22,810 bases of DNA from Flavobacterium sp. (GTDB lineage Bacteria > Bacteroidota > Bacteroidia > Flavobacteriales > Flavobacteriaceae), in NCBI GenBank assembly GCA_024709705.1, contig JANJWE010000295.1, forward strand, positions 1 through 22,810, in the 5' to 3' direction. Shown piece by piece: positions 6,861-14,704 of the stretch. The position numbers were made by a program, and so were the translations under genes. Position 1 is the first letter of the stretch; the number at the start of each line of letters is the position of its first letter. The notes under the pieces were generated by a model. That model was given only the letters and a program-made list of their open reading frames with translations, made no database searches and had not been told where the DNA came from.

Positions 6861-9461
6861 ATGTTAAAAAAAGTTTTAAAAGTAACCGGGATCTCTCTTG
6901 CTATTGTATTTATCTTACTTTTGGTTTCTCCCTTTTTGTTTAAAAATAAGATTAAAGAATTGGTTTTAAAATCAATAAACGAAAAAATTGACGCTACAGT
7001 CGCTTTTGATGACATTCAATTAAGCTTTATCAGAAACTTTCCCAAAGCCAATGTTACCCTTGAACATTTGAGTTTAATTAACAAAGCACCTTTTGAAGGC
7101 GATACCTTATTTTATGCAGGAGAATTGCAATTAAAAATGTCAATCAAAGAACTTTTTAAAGACGAAAAAGAGCCTCTAATTTTGGAATCGTTTTACAGCA
7201 AAGACGGTCAAGTTTCCATTCTTTTTAATGCCGATGGTGTTAATAATTTTGACATTGCTTTAAAAGATGACAAAGATGCCAAAGATGAAGAAAGCAAACC
7301 CTTTGCCCTACATATCCAAAACTATGAAGTTGAAAACTGGAAATTTTTGTATGCAGATGAAAGTTCAAAAATGAAATTGCAAATCTCAGATTTGAACCAT
7401 AAAGGCAGCGGTGACTTTGCCGCTTCAAAGTTAGACTTGAATACCTTTACTACAGCCAATCTTAGTTTTGATATGAACCAAGTAAATTATATGAACCAAG
7501 TGGCTCTTAAACTGGATGCCATTTTGGGTATTGATTTGGAAAATAGCAAATACGAATTCAAAGACAATAAAGCGTTAATTAATCAATTGCCCCTAGAATT
7601 CAAGGGCTTTATTCAATTGATTGAAAATGGTCAAATGTATGATTTGTCGTTTTTCACTCCCACTTCATCATTCAAAAATTTTTTAGGATTAATCCCCTCT
7701 GCATACAAGGGCGACTTAGATAAAATTCAAACAACCGGTGATTTTAAAGTGAATGGTTTTGCCAAAGGAATTTTATCCGAAAAAACAATTCCTTCATTTG
7801 ACATAAAAATTGCGTCAAACAACGCCTCATTTAAATTCCCGGATCTTCCCAAAACGGTTAAACAAATTAAAATTGACACCCAAATTAAAAACGAAACAGG
7901 ACTTGTAGAAGATACTTTTGTAAATTTAGATTTGCTTTCGTTTCAAATTGATCAAGACGTATTTTGGGCCAAAGCCAATATTAAAAACCTAACCATTAAC
8001 CCTCTAATAGACGCGGCTTTAAAAGGGACTATCAATCTGGGGAACTTAACTCAGGCTTACCCTATTGCCTTAGACAAGCCCTTATCCGGTATATTAAAAG
8101 CTGATGTTCAAACTAAATTTGACATGCAAACCGTTGAAAAAGAGCAATACCAAAATATTCAAAACTCGGGTTCACTTCAACTTACCGGCTTCAAATATAC
8201 TGATGAAAACGGGAAAGGCATGGACATTAACATAGCTCAAGTTCAATTCAATCCAAGTCAGTTAAATTTACAAAAATTTGAAGCAAAAACCGGGAAAAGC
8301 GACCTAAATGTAACCGGAGTTTTGGATAATTTTTACGGGTATCTTTTTAAAAATCAAAATTTAAAAGGAAACTTTACTATGAATTCCAATGTGATTGCTG
8401 TATCTGATTTTATGACAACAGAAGCAACCGGAAAAACTTCTGAAAAGTCAACAGAAGCTCTTAAAATTCCTGCCTTTTTGGATTGCAGTATTACCGCAAA
8501 AGCTCAAACTGTTTTTTATGATAATTTAACTTTGAAAGAGGTTTCGGGAAAACTCATTGTAAAAGATGAGAGAATCACCCTCGAAAATGTAAAAACTTCC
8601 ATTTTTGGGGGACAAATTGGGTTAAACGGAATGGTCTCTACGAAAGAAAAAGTTCCAAATTTCTCAATGGACTTAGCCTTGAACTCAGTTTCAATTGCTG
8701 AAACATTTACTCAATTGGATTTAATGAAAAATATTGCTCCAATTGCCAACATTATCAATGGTAAATTAAACTCAACAATCAAATTATCCGGTAATTTAGA
8801 TGCCAAAGAACTTACCCCGGATTTAAAATCGGTTTCGGGTGATTTGATGGGACAATTACTTTCAACAACCATAAACGCTTCCAATTCTACTCTATTGAGT
8901 GCTTTAGACTCTCAATTCAACTTTATCGATTTGAAGAAACTTAATTTAAACGATTTGAAAACGAAACTTTCGTTTAAAGATGGAAAAGTAAATGTAACCC
9001 CTTTTGATATTACTTACCAAGATGTAAAAGTGACCATTGGCGGTACCCATGGATTTGATCAAACTTTAAATTACAATTTAAAATTAGATGTCCCTGCAAA
9101 ATATTTAGGTCCCGAAGTAACAAATCTTCTTTCCAGATTAAGCCCTGCAGATGCTGCTAAAATTGAAAAAATTCCGGTTAATGCCGTTTTAGGAGGTAAT
9201 TTTGGAAGTCCCAAAATTTCTACCGACATGAAACAAGCTACGACTCAATTAGCCAATCAGCTTATTCAACAACAAAAACAAAGACTAGTTAATCAAGGCA
9301 CATCGGCACTAGGAAATTTATTAAACTCAAATACCAAACCCGGCGATACAGCCCAAACCACTACACCGGCAACAAAAGAAGAAACTAAAGCTAAAGCCGA
9401 AGAAGCCGTTAAAAATAAAGTTAAAGAAGGACTGAATAGTTTGTTGAAAAAGAAAAACTAA
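6861..9461 (+). CDS. AsmA-family protein
   Basis: An 866-residue AsmA-like protein. A single N-terminal membrane helix (about residues 8-27) anchors a large periplasmic part. The first segment after the helix (FDDIQLSFIRNFPKANVTLEHL) is the typical AsmA N-terminal domain. The long middle is repetitive beta-strand sequence with many DFKVNG / GTINLGNL / LKLSGNLDAKEL-type strands, as in the bridge-like lipid transporter fold (AsmA/TamB/VPS13-like). An AsmA C-terminal region covers about 560-790. The last 60 residues are rich in Gln, Thr, Lys and Glu. Members of this superfamily are thought to move phospholipids between inner and outer membrane; the role of this member is not established. A strong hairpin terminator starts 6 bp after the stop codon. 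Confidence 0.88.
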   Translation: MLKKVLKVTGISLAIVFILLLVSPFLFKNKIKELVLKSINEKIDATVAFDDIQLSFIRNFPKANVTLEHLSLINKAPFEGDTLFYAGELQLKMSIKELFKDEKEPLILESFYSKDGQVSILFNADGVNNFDIALKDDKDAKDEESKPFALHIQNYEVENWKFLYADESSKMKLQISDLNHKGSGDFAASKLDLNTFTTANLSFDMNQVNYMNQVALKLDAILGIDLENSKYEFKDNKALINQLPLEFKGFIQLIENGQMYDLSFFTPTSSFKNFLGLIPSAYKGDLDKIQTTGDFKVNGFAKGILSEKTIPSFDIKIASNNASFKFPDLPKTVKQIKIDTQIKNETGLVEDTFVNLDLLSFQIDQDVFWAKANIKNLTINPLIDAALKGTINLGNLTQAYPIALDKPLSGILKADVQTKFDMQTVEKEQYQNIQNSGSLQLTGFKYTDENGKGMDINIAQVQFNPSQLNLQKFEAKTGKSDLNVTGVLDNFYGYLFKNQNLKGNFTMNSNVIAVSDFMTTEATGKTSEKSTEALKIPAFLDCSITAKAQTVFYDNLTLKEVSGKLIVKDERITLENVKTSIFGGQIGLNGMVSTKEKVPNFSMDLALNSVSIAETFTQLDLMKNIAPIANIINGKLNSTIKLSGNLDAKELTPDLKSVSGDLMGQLLSTTINASNSTLLSALDSQFNFIDLKKLNLNDLKTKLSFKDGKVNVTPFDITYQDVKVTIGGTHGFDQTLNYNLKLDVPAKYLGPEVTNLLSRLSPADAAKIEKIPVNAVLGGNFGSPKISTDMKQATTQLANQLIQQQKQRLVNQGTSALGNLLNSNTKPGDTAQTTTPATKEETKAKAEEAVKNKVKEGLNSLLKKKN

Positions 9462-9466
9462 ACTAA

Positions 9467-9492
9467 AAAACCCCAACAATTGTTGGGGTTTT
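9467..9492. terminator. Bidirectional terminator between convergent transcription units
   Basis: A perfect palindrome: CCCCAACAA (9471-9479) and TTGTTGGGG (9480-9488), flanked by A-runs on the left and T-runs on the right. It lies 6 bp after the AsmA stop and 20 bp past the stop of the convergent YceI-like gene, so it can end transcription from both sides. Confidence 0.85.
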
Positions 9493-9511
9493 CCTTTTGC
9501 TATTATTAATT

Positions 9512-10033
9512 CTAATCAACAAGTAAGCAAACAGATAATTTTATTTCGTCTTTAACTTTAACCATTCCGCCCATTTTCTTAGGAGGCGTTAAATCGAATT
9601 CATTAAAAAAAATTACGACATCTCCTTTTAATTTGTTTTTATCCAATTTTAAAGTCAGATTCTTGTAGGTTTTTTGTTTTCCAACCAATTCCATGCTTAA
9701 ATCACAGTAGACTTGGTTTTCCTTTTTTTTAAAATTAAGTAATTCGATTTTAATTTCCGGGTATTCTTTAGCTTTCAATGTTTTTCTGAAATCGTGATTC
9801 AGCATAAAATTGCCACAACCAAATTGTTTAACGGGAATGGTGTGTGCTATTTTGGAATTGTTTTTTTTATTAAAAAACAGCGTGTCTTTGGCTTTCAAGT
9901 CATAGTTACATTCAAAACCTCCAATTGATGTAGTACCTTGCACAGTAAACTGTTTTGTACTGACCAACAAATAATCTTCGGATGATGAAAACAGTAGTCC
10001 TGTTGCAAATAATATCAAGCCAAAAACACGCAT
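9512..10033 (-). CDS. YceI-like periplasmic protein
   Basis: A 173-residue exported protein with a hydrophobic signal peptide (about residues 1-18). The body resembles a diverged YceI domain, a lipocalin-like barrel that binds long isoprenoid or amphiphilic ligands. It shows VQGTTSIGGFEC near the start, then HDFRKTLKAKEYPEIKIELL, and ends with PPKKMGGMVKVKDEIKLSV, which aligns with the GTVKTGDDVTLIF end of the clear YceI protein encoded upstream. It is the last gene of a three-gene operon, 12 bp after the porin gene. Several cysteines (in GGFECNY, FGCGNF and VYCDL) are unusual for the family and could form a disulfide. Ligand and function are unknown. Confidence 0.72.
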   Translation of the reverse strand: MRVFGLILFATGLLFSSSEDYLLVSTKQFTVQGTTSIGGFECNYDLKAKDTLFFNKKNNSKIAHTIPVKQFGCGNFMLNHDFRKTLKAKEYPEIKIELLNFKKKENQVYCDLSMELVGKQKTYKNLTLKLDKNKLKGDVVIFFNEFDLTPPKKMGGMVKVKDEIKLSVCLLVD

Positions 10034-10045
10034 CTTATAAATAGT

Positions 10046-11323
10046 TTAGAAAGAAATCACAGCTTCAAAAACAAATCCGTTGAATTTACCATCGTGAAGG
10101 ATATTATTGGCATTGTATCCGTCATATTTTTGGTTCACATATTCAATTTTAGCTAAAACATTTTTAGTCATAAACCAACCTCCACCAAAATTGAAACGAG
10201 TTACGTCTACATCTTCACCGGCTCTGGTTTCTCCGGAAACATTATTGTATCTACCACCTACATAAAGGTTTTCATTTTTTCCAAAACGATACAGTAATTC
10301 GGCACCAATTTGAGTAAAATCTCTTGTATCTGTTTCAGCTGTAGCTTTACCGGAAGTTTTTTCAACCAATCCAAAGAATTCTATTCCTTTATAACGAATA
10401 AACGGGTTAATCATTATAGCTGTTAATTCATTGGTAAAACCGGGAACAATTAAACCAGAAGAATAATTATCTTTAGATGTTGCTGTTGTATTTTCCATCA
10501 CGAAATAGTATCTAGAACCGGCTCTATCACCACCATATAAATACGTTCTTTGAGAATGAGCGGTGTGGTAAAGAGATCCTGTTAATCTGAAACGGAAATC
10601 GTCGTTAATTTGTTTGTCATAACCTAATTTCAACATCGTAGATGGACTTGTTTTACCGGGATTGTTTGTTCCTTGGTTTAATTTTCCATTAGTTGCACCC
10701 ACCATGGCCAACCAACCGTTTCTTTGGTAGTATACCTCAGCACCAACTTCGGTAGTAAATGCATCCATAATATAATTTCCAACAAACGGATTGTATAAAG
10801 CTAACGCATTATCTGATCTTCTAAAGTGTGCATCACCATAGTTGTTTTCCATGTGACCAATTTTGATAGTCATATATTTCATAGTCTCTTCTAAAAATCC
10901 TTGACGGATGAAATTTAATTTATCAATTTGGATGTATCCCCCTTTTACATAAGGTTCCGGGTGGTGACGAGAAGAAAGATACGTACGTAAGTGAAGGTTA
11001 ATACCATCATACAATTCAACATCTAAATCTAAGTTGGCTGTTGCTAAATTGAAGTTGTTTCCAATAGCAATTAACTCAGTTGTATTCACATTGTTTACCA
11101 AAACCGGTGTAGCATTGTTTTCATGATCTAGAGCTTGGTATTGTAAAGCAAAGGCTCCCCCAACTTTAACGCGTACGTCTTTAAAAGTGGTTGCAGTGTC
11201 TTTGGGCGGTTCAAACATGTTGAGTCCATTCTTATCATACGGTCTCCAGTTAGGAAGTTGTTGAGCTTGTCCTATAGTGATCGCCCCAATTAAGGCAAAT
11301 GCACTGATTAAAATTGATTTCAT
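10046..11323 (-). CDS. Outer-membrane beta-barrel porin
   Basis: A 425-residue protein with a clean signal peptide (MKSILISAFALIGAITIGQAQ). The sequence is a run of amphipathic beta strands with aromatic girdles and ends in Phe, as expected for an outer-membrane barrel inserted by BamA. Features include VRVKVGGAFALQYQALDH, KIGHMENNYGDAHFRRSDNA, IMINPFIRYKGIEFFGL and ELLYRFGKNENLYVGGRYN, a layout like phosphate-selective/OprO-type and DcaP-like porins. There is no plug domain and no TonB box, so it is not a TonB-dependent receptor. It sits between two YceI-family genes (44 bp after one, 12 bp before the other) in the same orientation, suggesting a shared function in handling a hydrophobic or small charged solute. 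The substrate is unknown. Confidence 0.75.
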   Translation of the reverse strand: MKSILISAFALIGAITIGQAQQLPNWRPYDKNGLNMFEPPKDTATTFKDVRVKVGGAFALQYQALDHENNATPVLVNNVNTTELIAIGNNFNLATANLDLDVELYDGINLHLRTYLSSRHHPEPYVKGGYIQIDKLNFIRQGFLEETMKYMTIKIGHMENNYGDAHFRRSDNALALYNPFVGNYIMDAFTTEVGAEVYYQRNGWLAMVGATNGKLNQGTNNPGKTSPSTMLKLGYDKQINDDFRFRLTGSLYHTAHSQRTYLYGGDRAGSRYYFVMENTTATSKDNYSSGLIVPGFTNELTAIMINPFIRYKGIEFFGLVEKTSGKATAETDTRDFTQIGAELLYRFGKNENLYVGGRYNNVSGETRAGEDVDVTRFNFGGGWFMTKNVLAKIEYVNQKYDGYNANNILHDGKFNGFVFEAVISF

Positions 11324-11367
11324 AATGATTTGTAAATTAAGAGGTTTTTGTTATATTTATTTAAAGG

Positions 11368-11937
11368 TTATTTGAATGCTACGTTAAAAATGAGGGTTAC
11401 ATCGTCGCCTGTTTTTACGGTACCCATCAATGCGGTGGGAGGTTTGATACCGAAATCGGTAAGTTTGCATTTGTAACTTCCATCAAAAGTGGTAACTCCG
11501 GCTACAGTTTTTGCGAGAACTTTAAATACAGCTGGTTTGGATACTCCTGCTATTGTAAAGGTTCCGGAAAAAGTCCACTCACCTTCTTTGACGAGTACTG
11601 CTGATTTAAGTTCAAATTTTACCGTTTTAAATTGATCGGTTTTTAAAGCTTTATACGCATTTTTATCCATACCGCCTTTTCCGCTTTTCAAACTTTCTGC
11701 CTGCATTTCTACAGTGATACTTTTGATAGCTTTTAATTCGGCATTGGCTACTTCTAAAATTGCTTTACCAGTGGCAGCAGAAGAAACCATTTCCCAATCA
11801 TGCAAGGATGAAGTCCCTGTTATTTTGAGTTTAGAATTGGGTTGAACTGTATAATTAGTTTGGGATTGTGCTCCTACAGATAAAAAGAATAAACTGACAA
11901 CTAAAAGGAGGTTGGGGGTAATTCGACTGAGTTTCAT
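11368..11937 (-). CDS. YceI family protein
   Basis: A 189-residue exported YceI-domain protein. A signal peptide spans about residues 1-25 (ends GAQSQ). The domain begins VQPNSKLKITGTSSLHDWEM and contains LKSGKGGMDKNAYKALKTDQ, the family's MDKNAYKAL-type helix. It closes with KLTDFGIKPPTALMGTVKTG and VTLIFNVAF. YceI proteins form a beta-barrel pocket that binds isoprenoid-like ligands in the periplasm. This is the first gene of the operon that continues with the porin and a second YceI-like protein. The region upstream (11938-12072) is very AT-rich and holds only a weak -7-like box, GAGATTTG. Confidence 0.88.
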   Translation of the reverse strand: MKLSRITPNLLLVVSLFFLSVGAQSQTNYTVQPNSKLKITGTSSLHDWEMVSSAATGKAILEVANAELKAIKSITVEMQAESLKSGKGGMDKNAYKALKTDQFKTVKFELKSAVLVKEGEWTFSGTFTIAGVSKPAVFKVLAKTVAGVTTFDGSYKCKLTDFGIKPPTALMGTVKTGDDVTLIFNVAFK

Positions 11938-11962
11938 ACTAATTTAGTTTTAAATTATGGTA

Positions 11963-11970
11963 CAAATCTC
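11963..11970 (-). promoter_or_regulatory. Weak -7-like box of the YceI-porin operon
   Basis: On the minus strand the sequence is GAGATTTG, differing from TAnnTTTG at the first base. It lies 25 nt upstream of the YceI start. No -33 TTG is visible. The remainder of the 135-bp gap (11938-12072) is AT-rich with nothing else I can assign. Confidence 0.25.
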
Positions 11971-12072
11971 GGTCGATTTAACGAGCATTTAAATGATAAA
12001 TATCAGGGTTTAATAAAATATTTAATTTTAAACTGTATAAAAAATCACAAATAAAACCGAACTATTCCTACA

Positions 12073-12867
12073 TTAAAAAGAAATTTGAACAACATAGCCT
12101 TCAAAAGTTCGAATATTAAAAACAGTACCATCCTGAAATATAAGGTATTGCCCTTTTATTCCCTTTAATCTACCGGAATAAAGAGGCGTTTTGTCCAAAT
12201 TCAAACTCGTTACTTTGGTAGGATATGAAAGTACCGGATAGTTTAATTGCGTTAAAAAAGCTTCCGTAGATAGAAAATAAGGTTGTATTTCTTCTGGCAA
12301 CAGAGGATAAATTTTTTCCCGTTCTAATTCTAAGGATAAGGACGAGACTTCATTTTTGAGCATTTTTTGCCATTGGGTTTTATCAGCATACCACTTTTTG
12401 AGAGTTACTTCGGTAATTCCGGCTAAATATCTATTAGGTACTTCTACAATAGGAATAGCTTCTGAAGCTCCCTGATCTATCCAACGGGTTGGAACTTGAG
12501 ATTTACGGGTTACGCCCACTTTAATTTCACTGGAAAGAGCTAGATATACAATATGAGGTTGAAGTTGTACTTTTTTTTCATATTCCAAATCTCGGTCTTC
12601 AATTTCCAAATGGGCTGTACTTAATTCAGGCTTCATAATCCAATCACCGGCAGATGCACTCGAATTGAAGCAATCATAACAAAACCCTTGTCTGAATATT
12701 TTTTTCTTTTTCCCGCAATTTAAACATTGGTAACCCTGAAAGGTAATTTCAATATCTTTATCCAATAGTTGATTTACGGGCAAAAAACTAGATTCAAAAA
12801 CCAAATAGTATTGAATAGGATTTCCCAATTCGGTTTGCATTTTATTTAAAACACCTTCGTAAATCAT
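12073..12867 (-). CDS. DUF2797 domain protein with zinc ribbon
   Basis: A protein of about 264 residues belonging to DUF2797, a family of unknown function. Near the N-terminus is a four-cysteine zinc ribbon (CLNCG at 48-52 and CYDCF at 63-67). The rest includes IVYLALSSEIKVGVTRKSQVPTRWIDQGASEAI, a segment resembling GIY-YIG-like elements noted for the family, and a C-terminal YSGRLKGIKGQYLIF strand. The open frame extends to an ATG at 12960, but the first 31 codons (Phe/Ile/Leu-rich) look non-coding. The promoter at 12930-12960 lies inside them, so the ATG at 12865-12867 (MIYEGVLNKM) is the better start. It is divergent from the GH3 gene. Confidence 0.85.
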   Translation of the reverse strand: MIYEGVLNKMQTELGNPIQYYLVFESSFLPVNQLLDKDIEITFQGYQCLNCGKKKKIFRQGFCYDCFNSSASAGDWIMKPELSTAHLEIEDRDLEYEKKVQLQPHIVYLALSSEIKVGVTRKSQVPTRWIDQGASEAIPIVEVPNRYLAGITEVTLKKWYADKTQWQKMLKNEVSSLSLELEREKIYPLLPEEIQPYFLSTEAFLTQLNYPVLSYPTKVTSLNLDKTPLYSGRLKGIKGQYLIFQDGTVFNIRTFEGYVVQISF

Positions 12868-12912
12868 GGCATAAAGATTAAAAATTAAAAACACCAATTG
12901 TTTAAAAATTAG

Positions 12913-12920
12913 TACATTTG
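12913..12920 (+). promoter_or_regulatory. Putative -7 promoter box of the GH3 gene
   Basis: TACATTTG matches TAnnTTTG exactly and would give a leader of about 65-70 nt before the ATG at 12994. The spacing to the nearest upstream TTG (12898-12900) is too short (12 bp) for a normal -33 box, so support is moderate. Confidence 0.35.
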
Positions 12921-12929
12921 GTGAAAGTG

Positions 12930-12960
12930 TAAAAATAACTTTTGTTTGCTGTTTTTTCAA
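12930..12960 (-). promoter_or_regulatory. Putative promoter of the DUF2797 gene
   Basis: On the minus strand a TTG (12960-12958), a 20-bp spacer and TATTTTTA (12937-12930) form a -33/-7 pair with the same 20-bp spacing as the tig promoter. Transcription would begin near 12925, leaving a leader of about 57 nt and excluding the upstream ATG at 12960 as the start codon. Confidence 0.5.
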
Positions 12961-12993
12961 ATTAAAAATTAATTTATTCTAATCGCGTTCCGA

Positions 12994-14523
12994 ATGCCAT
13001 TACCTATTATTAATTCGATTGCAACTTGGATTTTAAAAAAACGGATTCATCAAATTGAATTGTTTATTAAGTATCCTAATGAAGTTCAGGAAGAATTGTT
13101 GTTTTCATTGATAAAAACCGCTGAAAACACTGTCTTGGGTAGGCAATATGATTTCAATTCGATAAAGAATTACGAAACTTTTGCCCAAAGAATTCCAATT
13201 TCTACTTATGAAGATTTGGAACCCATGATAGAACAAACCCGTAAAGGGATGCAAAATATTTTTTGGCCTACTTCAATAAAATGGTTTGCCAAATCCAGCG
13301 GAACCACAAATGCGAAAAGCAAATTTATCCCGGTTAGTAATGAAGCTCTGGAAAACTGTCATTATAAAGCGAGCAAAGATTTATTGAGTTTGTATTTAAA
13401 CAACAATGAAGATTCTCAACTTTTTGTTGGAAAGAGTCTTCGTTTGGGTGGAAGTAAAGAATTGTATCAAGACAATAATACTTTTTTTGGTGACTTATCA
13501 GCAATTCTAATTGACAACATGCCTATTTGGGCCGAATTTAGCTCTACCCCCAGTAACAGAGTTTCGTTAATGGGAGATTGGGAAATCAAACTACAGGCTA
13601 TTGTCCATGAAACTATACATGAAGATGTAACCAGTTTGGCCGGAGTTCCTTCTTGGATGTTGGTTTTATTGAATAAAGTTTTAGAACAAACCGGAAAATC
13701 AAACTTATTGGAAATTTGGCCCAATGCCGAAGTTTATTTTCATGGAGGTGTAAGTTTTGAACCTTATAAAGAGCAGTATAAAAATTTATTTCCGAAAAAA
13801 GATTTCAATTATTACGAAATATACAATGCATCTGAAGGTTTTTTTGCTATTCAGGATCAAAACAATTCTGACGAATTATTGCTAATGCTCGATTATGGCA
13901 TTTTTTATGAATTTATTCCTATGGATACCTTTGGAACTTCATCTCAAAAAATAATTCGATTGGCCGAAGTTGAACTTTTTAAAAATTATGCTGTTGTAAT
14001 AACCACCAATTCCGGTTTATGGCGTTATTTGATTGGCGATACCGTTCGGTTTACTTCCTTAAATCCGTACCGAATAAAAGTAACCGGAAGAACCAAACAT
14101 TTTATTAATGTTTTTGGAGAAGAATTAATAGTCGAAAATACTGATAAAGCCCTAGCAAAAGCCTGTTTGGAGACTCAAGCCGAGGTTATTGATTATACCG
14201 TAGCCCCTGTTTTTATGAACGGAAAAGAAAAAGGAGCTCATGAATGGATGATTGAATTTAAAAAAGCTCCTCAGGATTTTACCGCTTTTTCTGAATTGTT
14301 AGATGCTACCCTTCAATCATTAAATTCTGATTATGAAGCGAAAAGACGCAATAACATGACTTTAAATCCGTTGATACTCAATATAGCCAGACCGCAATTG
14401 TTTTATGATTGGCTAAAAGATAAAGACAAGTTGGGAGGCCAACACAAAATTCCCCGACTATCTAATGAAAGGACTTATTTGGAACAATTGAAAAGTATGC
14501 AACTCACATATACGCACTCATGA
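12994..14523 (+). CDS. GH3 family acyl-acid amido synthetase-like protein
   Basis: A 509-residue member of the GH3 family (ANL superfamily-like adenylating enzymes). Plant GH3 proteins join acyl acids such as auxin to amino acids through an acyl-adenylate; bacterial members have no established substrate. ATP-binding motif I is KSSGTTNAKSKFIPVS (SSGTT at 101-105). Motif II lies in YYEIYNASEGFFAIQ (about 273-287), and motif III in WRYLIGDTVRF (about 343-353). A C-terminal lid domain (about 380-509) follows, ending with DKDKLGGQHKIPRL. Length is normal for bacterial homologues. The stop codon TGA overlaps the ATG of the next small lipoprotein gene, so the two are translationally coupled. Confidence 0.9.
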   Translation: MPLPIINSIATWILKKRIHQIELFIKYPNEVQEELLFSLIKTAENTVLGRQYDFNSIKNYETFAQRIPISTYEDLEPMIEQTRKGMQNIFWPTSIKWFAKSSGTTNAKSKFIPVSNEALENCHYKASKDLLSLYLNNNEDSQLFVGKSLRLGGSKELYQDNNTFFGDLSAILIDNMPIWAEFSSTPSNRVSLMGDWEIKLQAIVHETIHEDVTSLAGVPSWMLVLLNKVLEQTGKSNLLEIWPNAEVYFHGGVSFEPYKEQYKNLFPKKDFNYYEIYNASEGFFAIQDQNNSDELLLMLDYGIFYEFIPMDTFGTSSQKIIRLAEVELFKNYAVVITTNSGLWRYLIGDTVRFTSLNPYRIKVTGRTKHFINVFGEELIVENTDKALAKACLETQAEVIDYTVAPVFMNGKEKGAHEWMIEFKKAPQDFTAFSELLDATLQSLNSDYEAKRRNNMTLNPLILNIARPQLFYDWLKDKDKLGGQHKIPRLSNERTYLEQLKSMQLTYTHS

Positions 14524-14687
14524 AAAAAATAGCTTTTATCATATTTATTCTCATCGTACTTTGTTCTTGTGGCCCCAGAAGACTGGGTTGTGGCCCCAGA
14601 AGATGCAGTATTGATGTGCAAAAAGATATTTGGGACAAACAACTGCCACAAAAAAATCCTGAAGTAAGAACTTCAGGATTAGTATAA
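14520..14687 (+). CDS. Small lipoprotein with a duplicated CGPRR motif
   Basis: A 55-codon gene starting at the ATG whose last two bases are the first two of the GH3 stop codon (ATGA overlap). Residues 1-14 form a short hydrophobic signal (MKKIAFIIFILIVL), followed by C-S-C; L-C-S-C fits a lipobox with Cys17 as the lipidated residue, and Cys15 also precedes. The mature part begins GPRRLGCGPRRC, a heptad duplicated at DNA level: the 15-mer TGTGGCCCCAGAAGA occurs twice, 21 bp apart. The rest is short and charged (SIDVQKDIWDKQL). I recall similar CGPRR lipoproteins in other flavobacteria, but no function is known. The last ten codons overlap the clpX terminator hairpin on the other strand. The signal peptide, coupling and intact frame make it a likely real gene. 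Confidence 0.72.
   Translation: MKKIAFIIFILIVLCSCGPRRLGCGPRRCSIDVQKDIWDKQLPQKNPEVRTSGLV
14650..14680 (-). terminator. Intrinsic terminator of clpX, embedded in the lipoprotein gene
   Basis: Perfect 11-bp arms AATCCTGAAGT (14655-14665) and ACTTCAGGATT (14670-14680) enclose a 4-nt loop. On the minus strand the hairpin is followed by seven T residues (complement of A14650-A14656), the correct geometry for ending clpX transcription. On the plus strand no T-run follows. It lies 24 bp past the clpX stop codon and within codons 46-54 of the lipoprotein gene. Confidence 0.8.
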
Positions 14688-14704
14688 ATCTAGATGATTT
14701 TTAT

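Noticed and set aside
12008..12033. AT-rich GTTTAA/TTAAAC inverted repeat as terminator of the DUF2797 gene
   Set aside because: Only 6-bp AT arms, a poorly paired interior and no adjoining T-run; expected by chance in this composition.
12868..12960. N-terminal 31-codon extension of the DUF2797 gene
   Set aside because: The extension does not resemble the family and contains the predicted promoter; the ATG at 12865-12867 fits better.
12994..14523. GH3 gene as evidence of auxin metabolism or recent transfer from plants
   Set aside because: GH3 homologues are common in Bacteroidetes, and its codon and base composition look like the neighbouring genes.
9512..14523. Possible genomic island
   Set aside because: No mobility genes, tRNA borders, direct repeats or visible shift in base composition.
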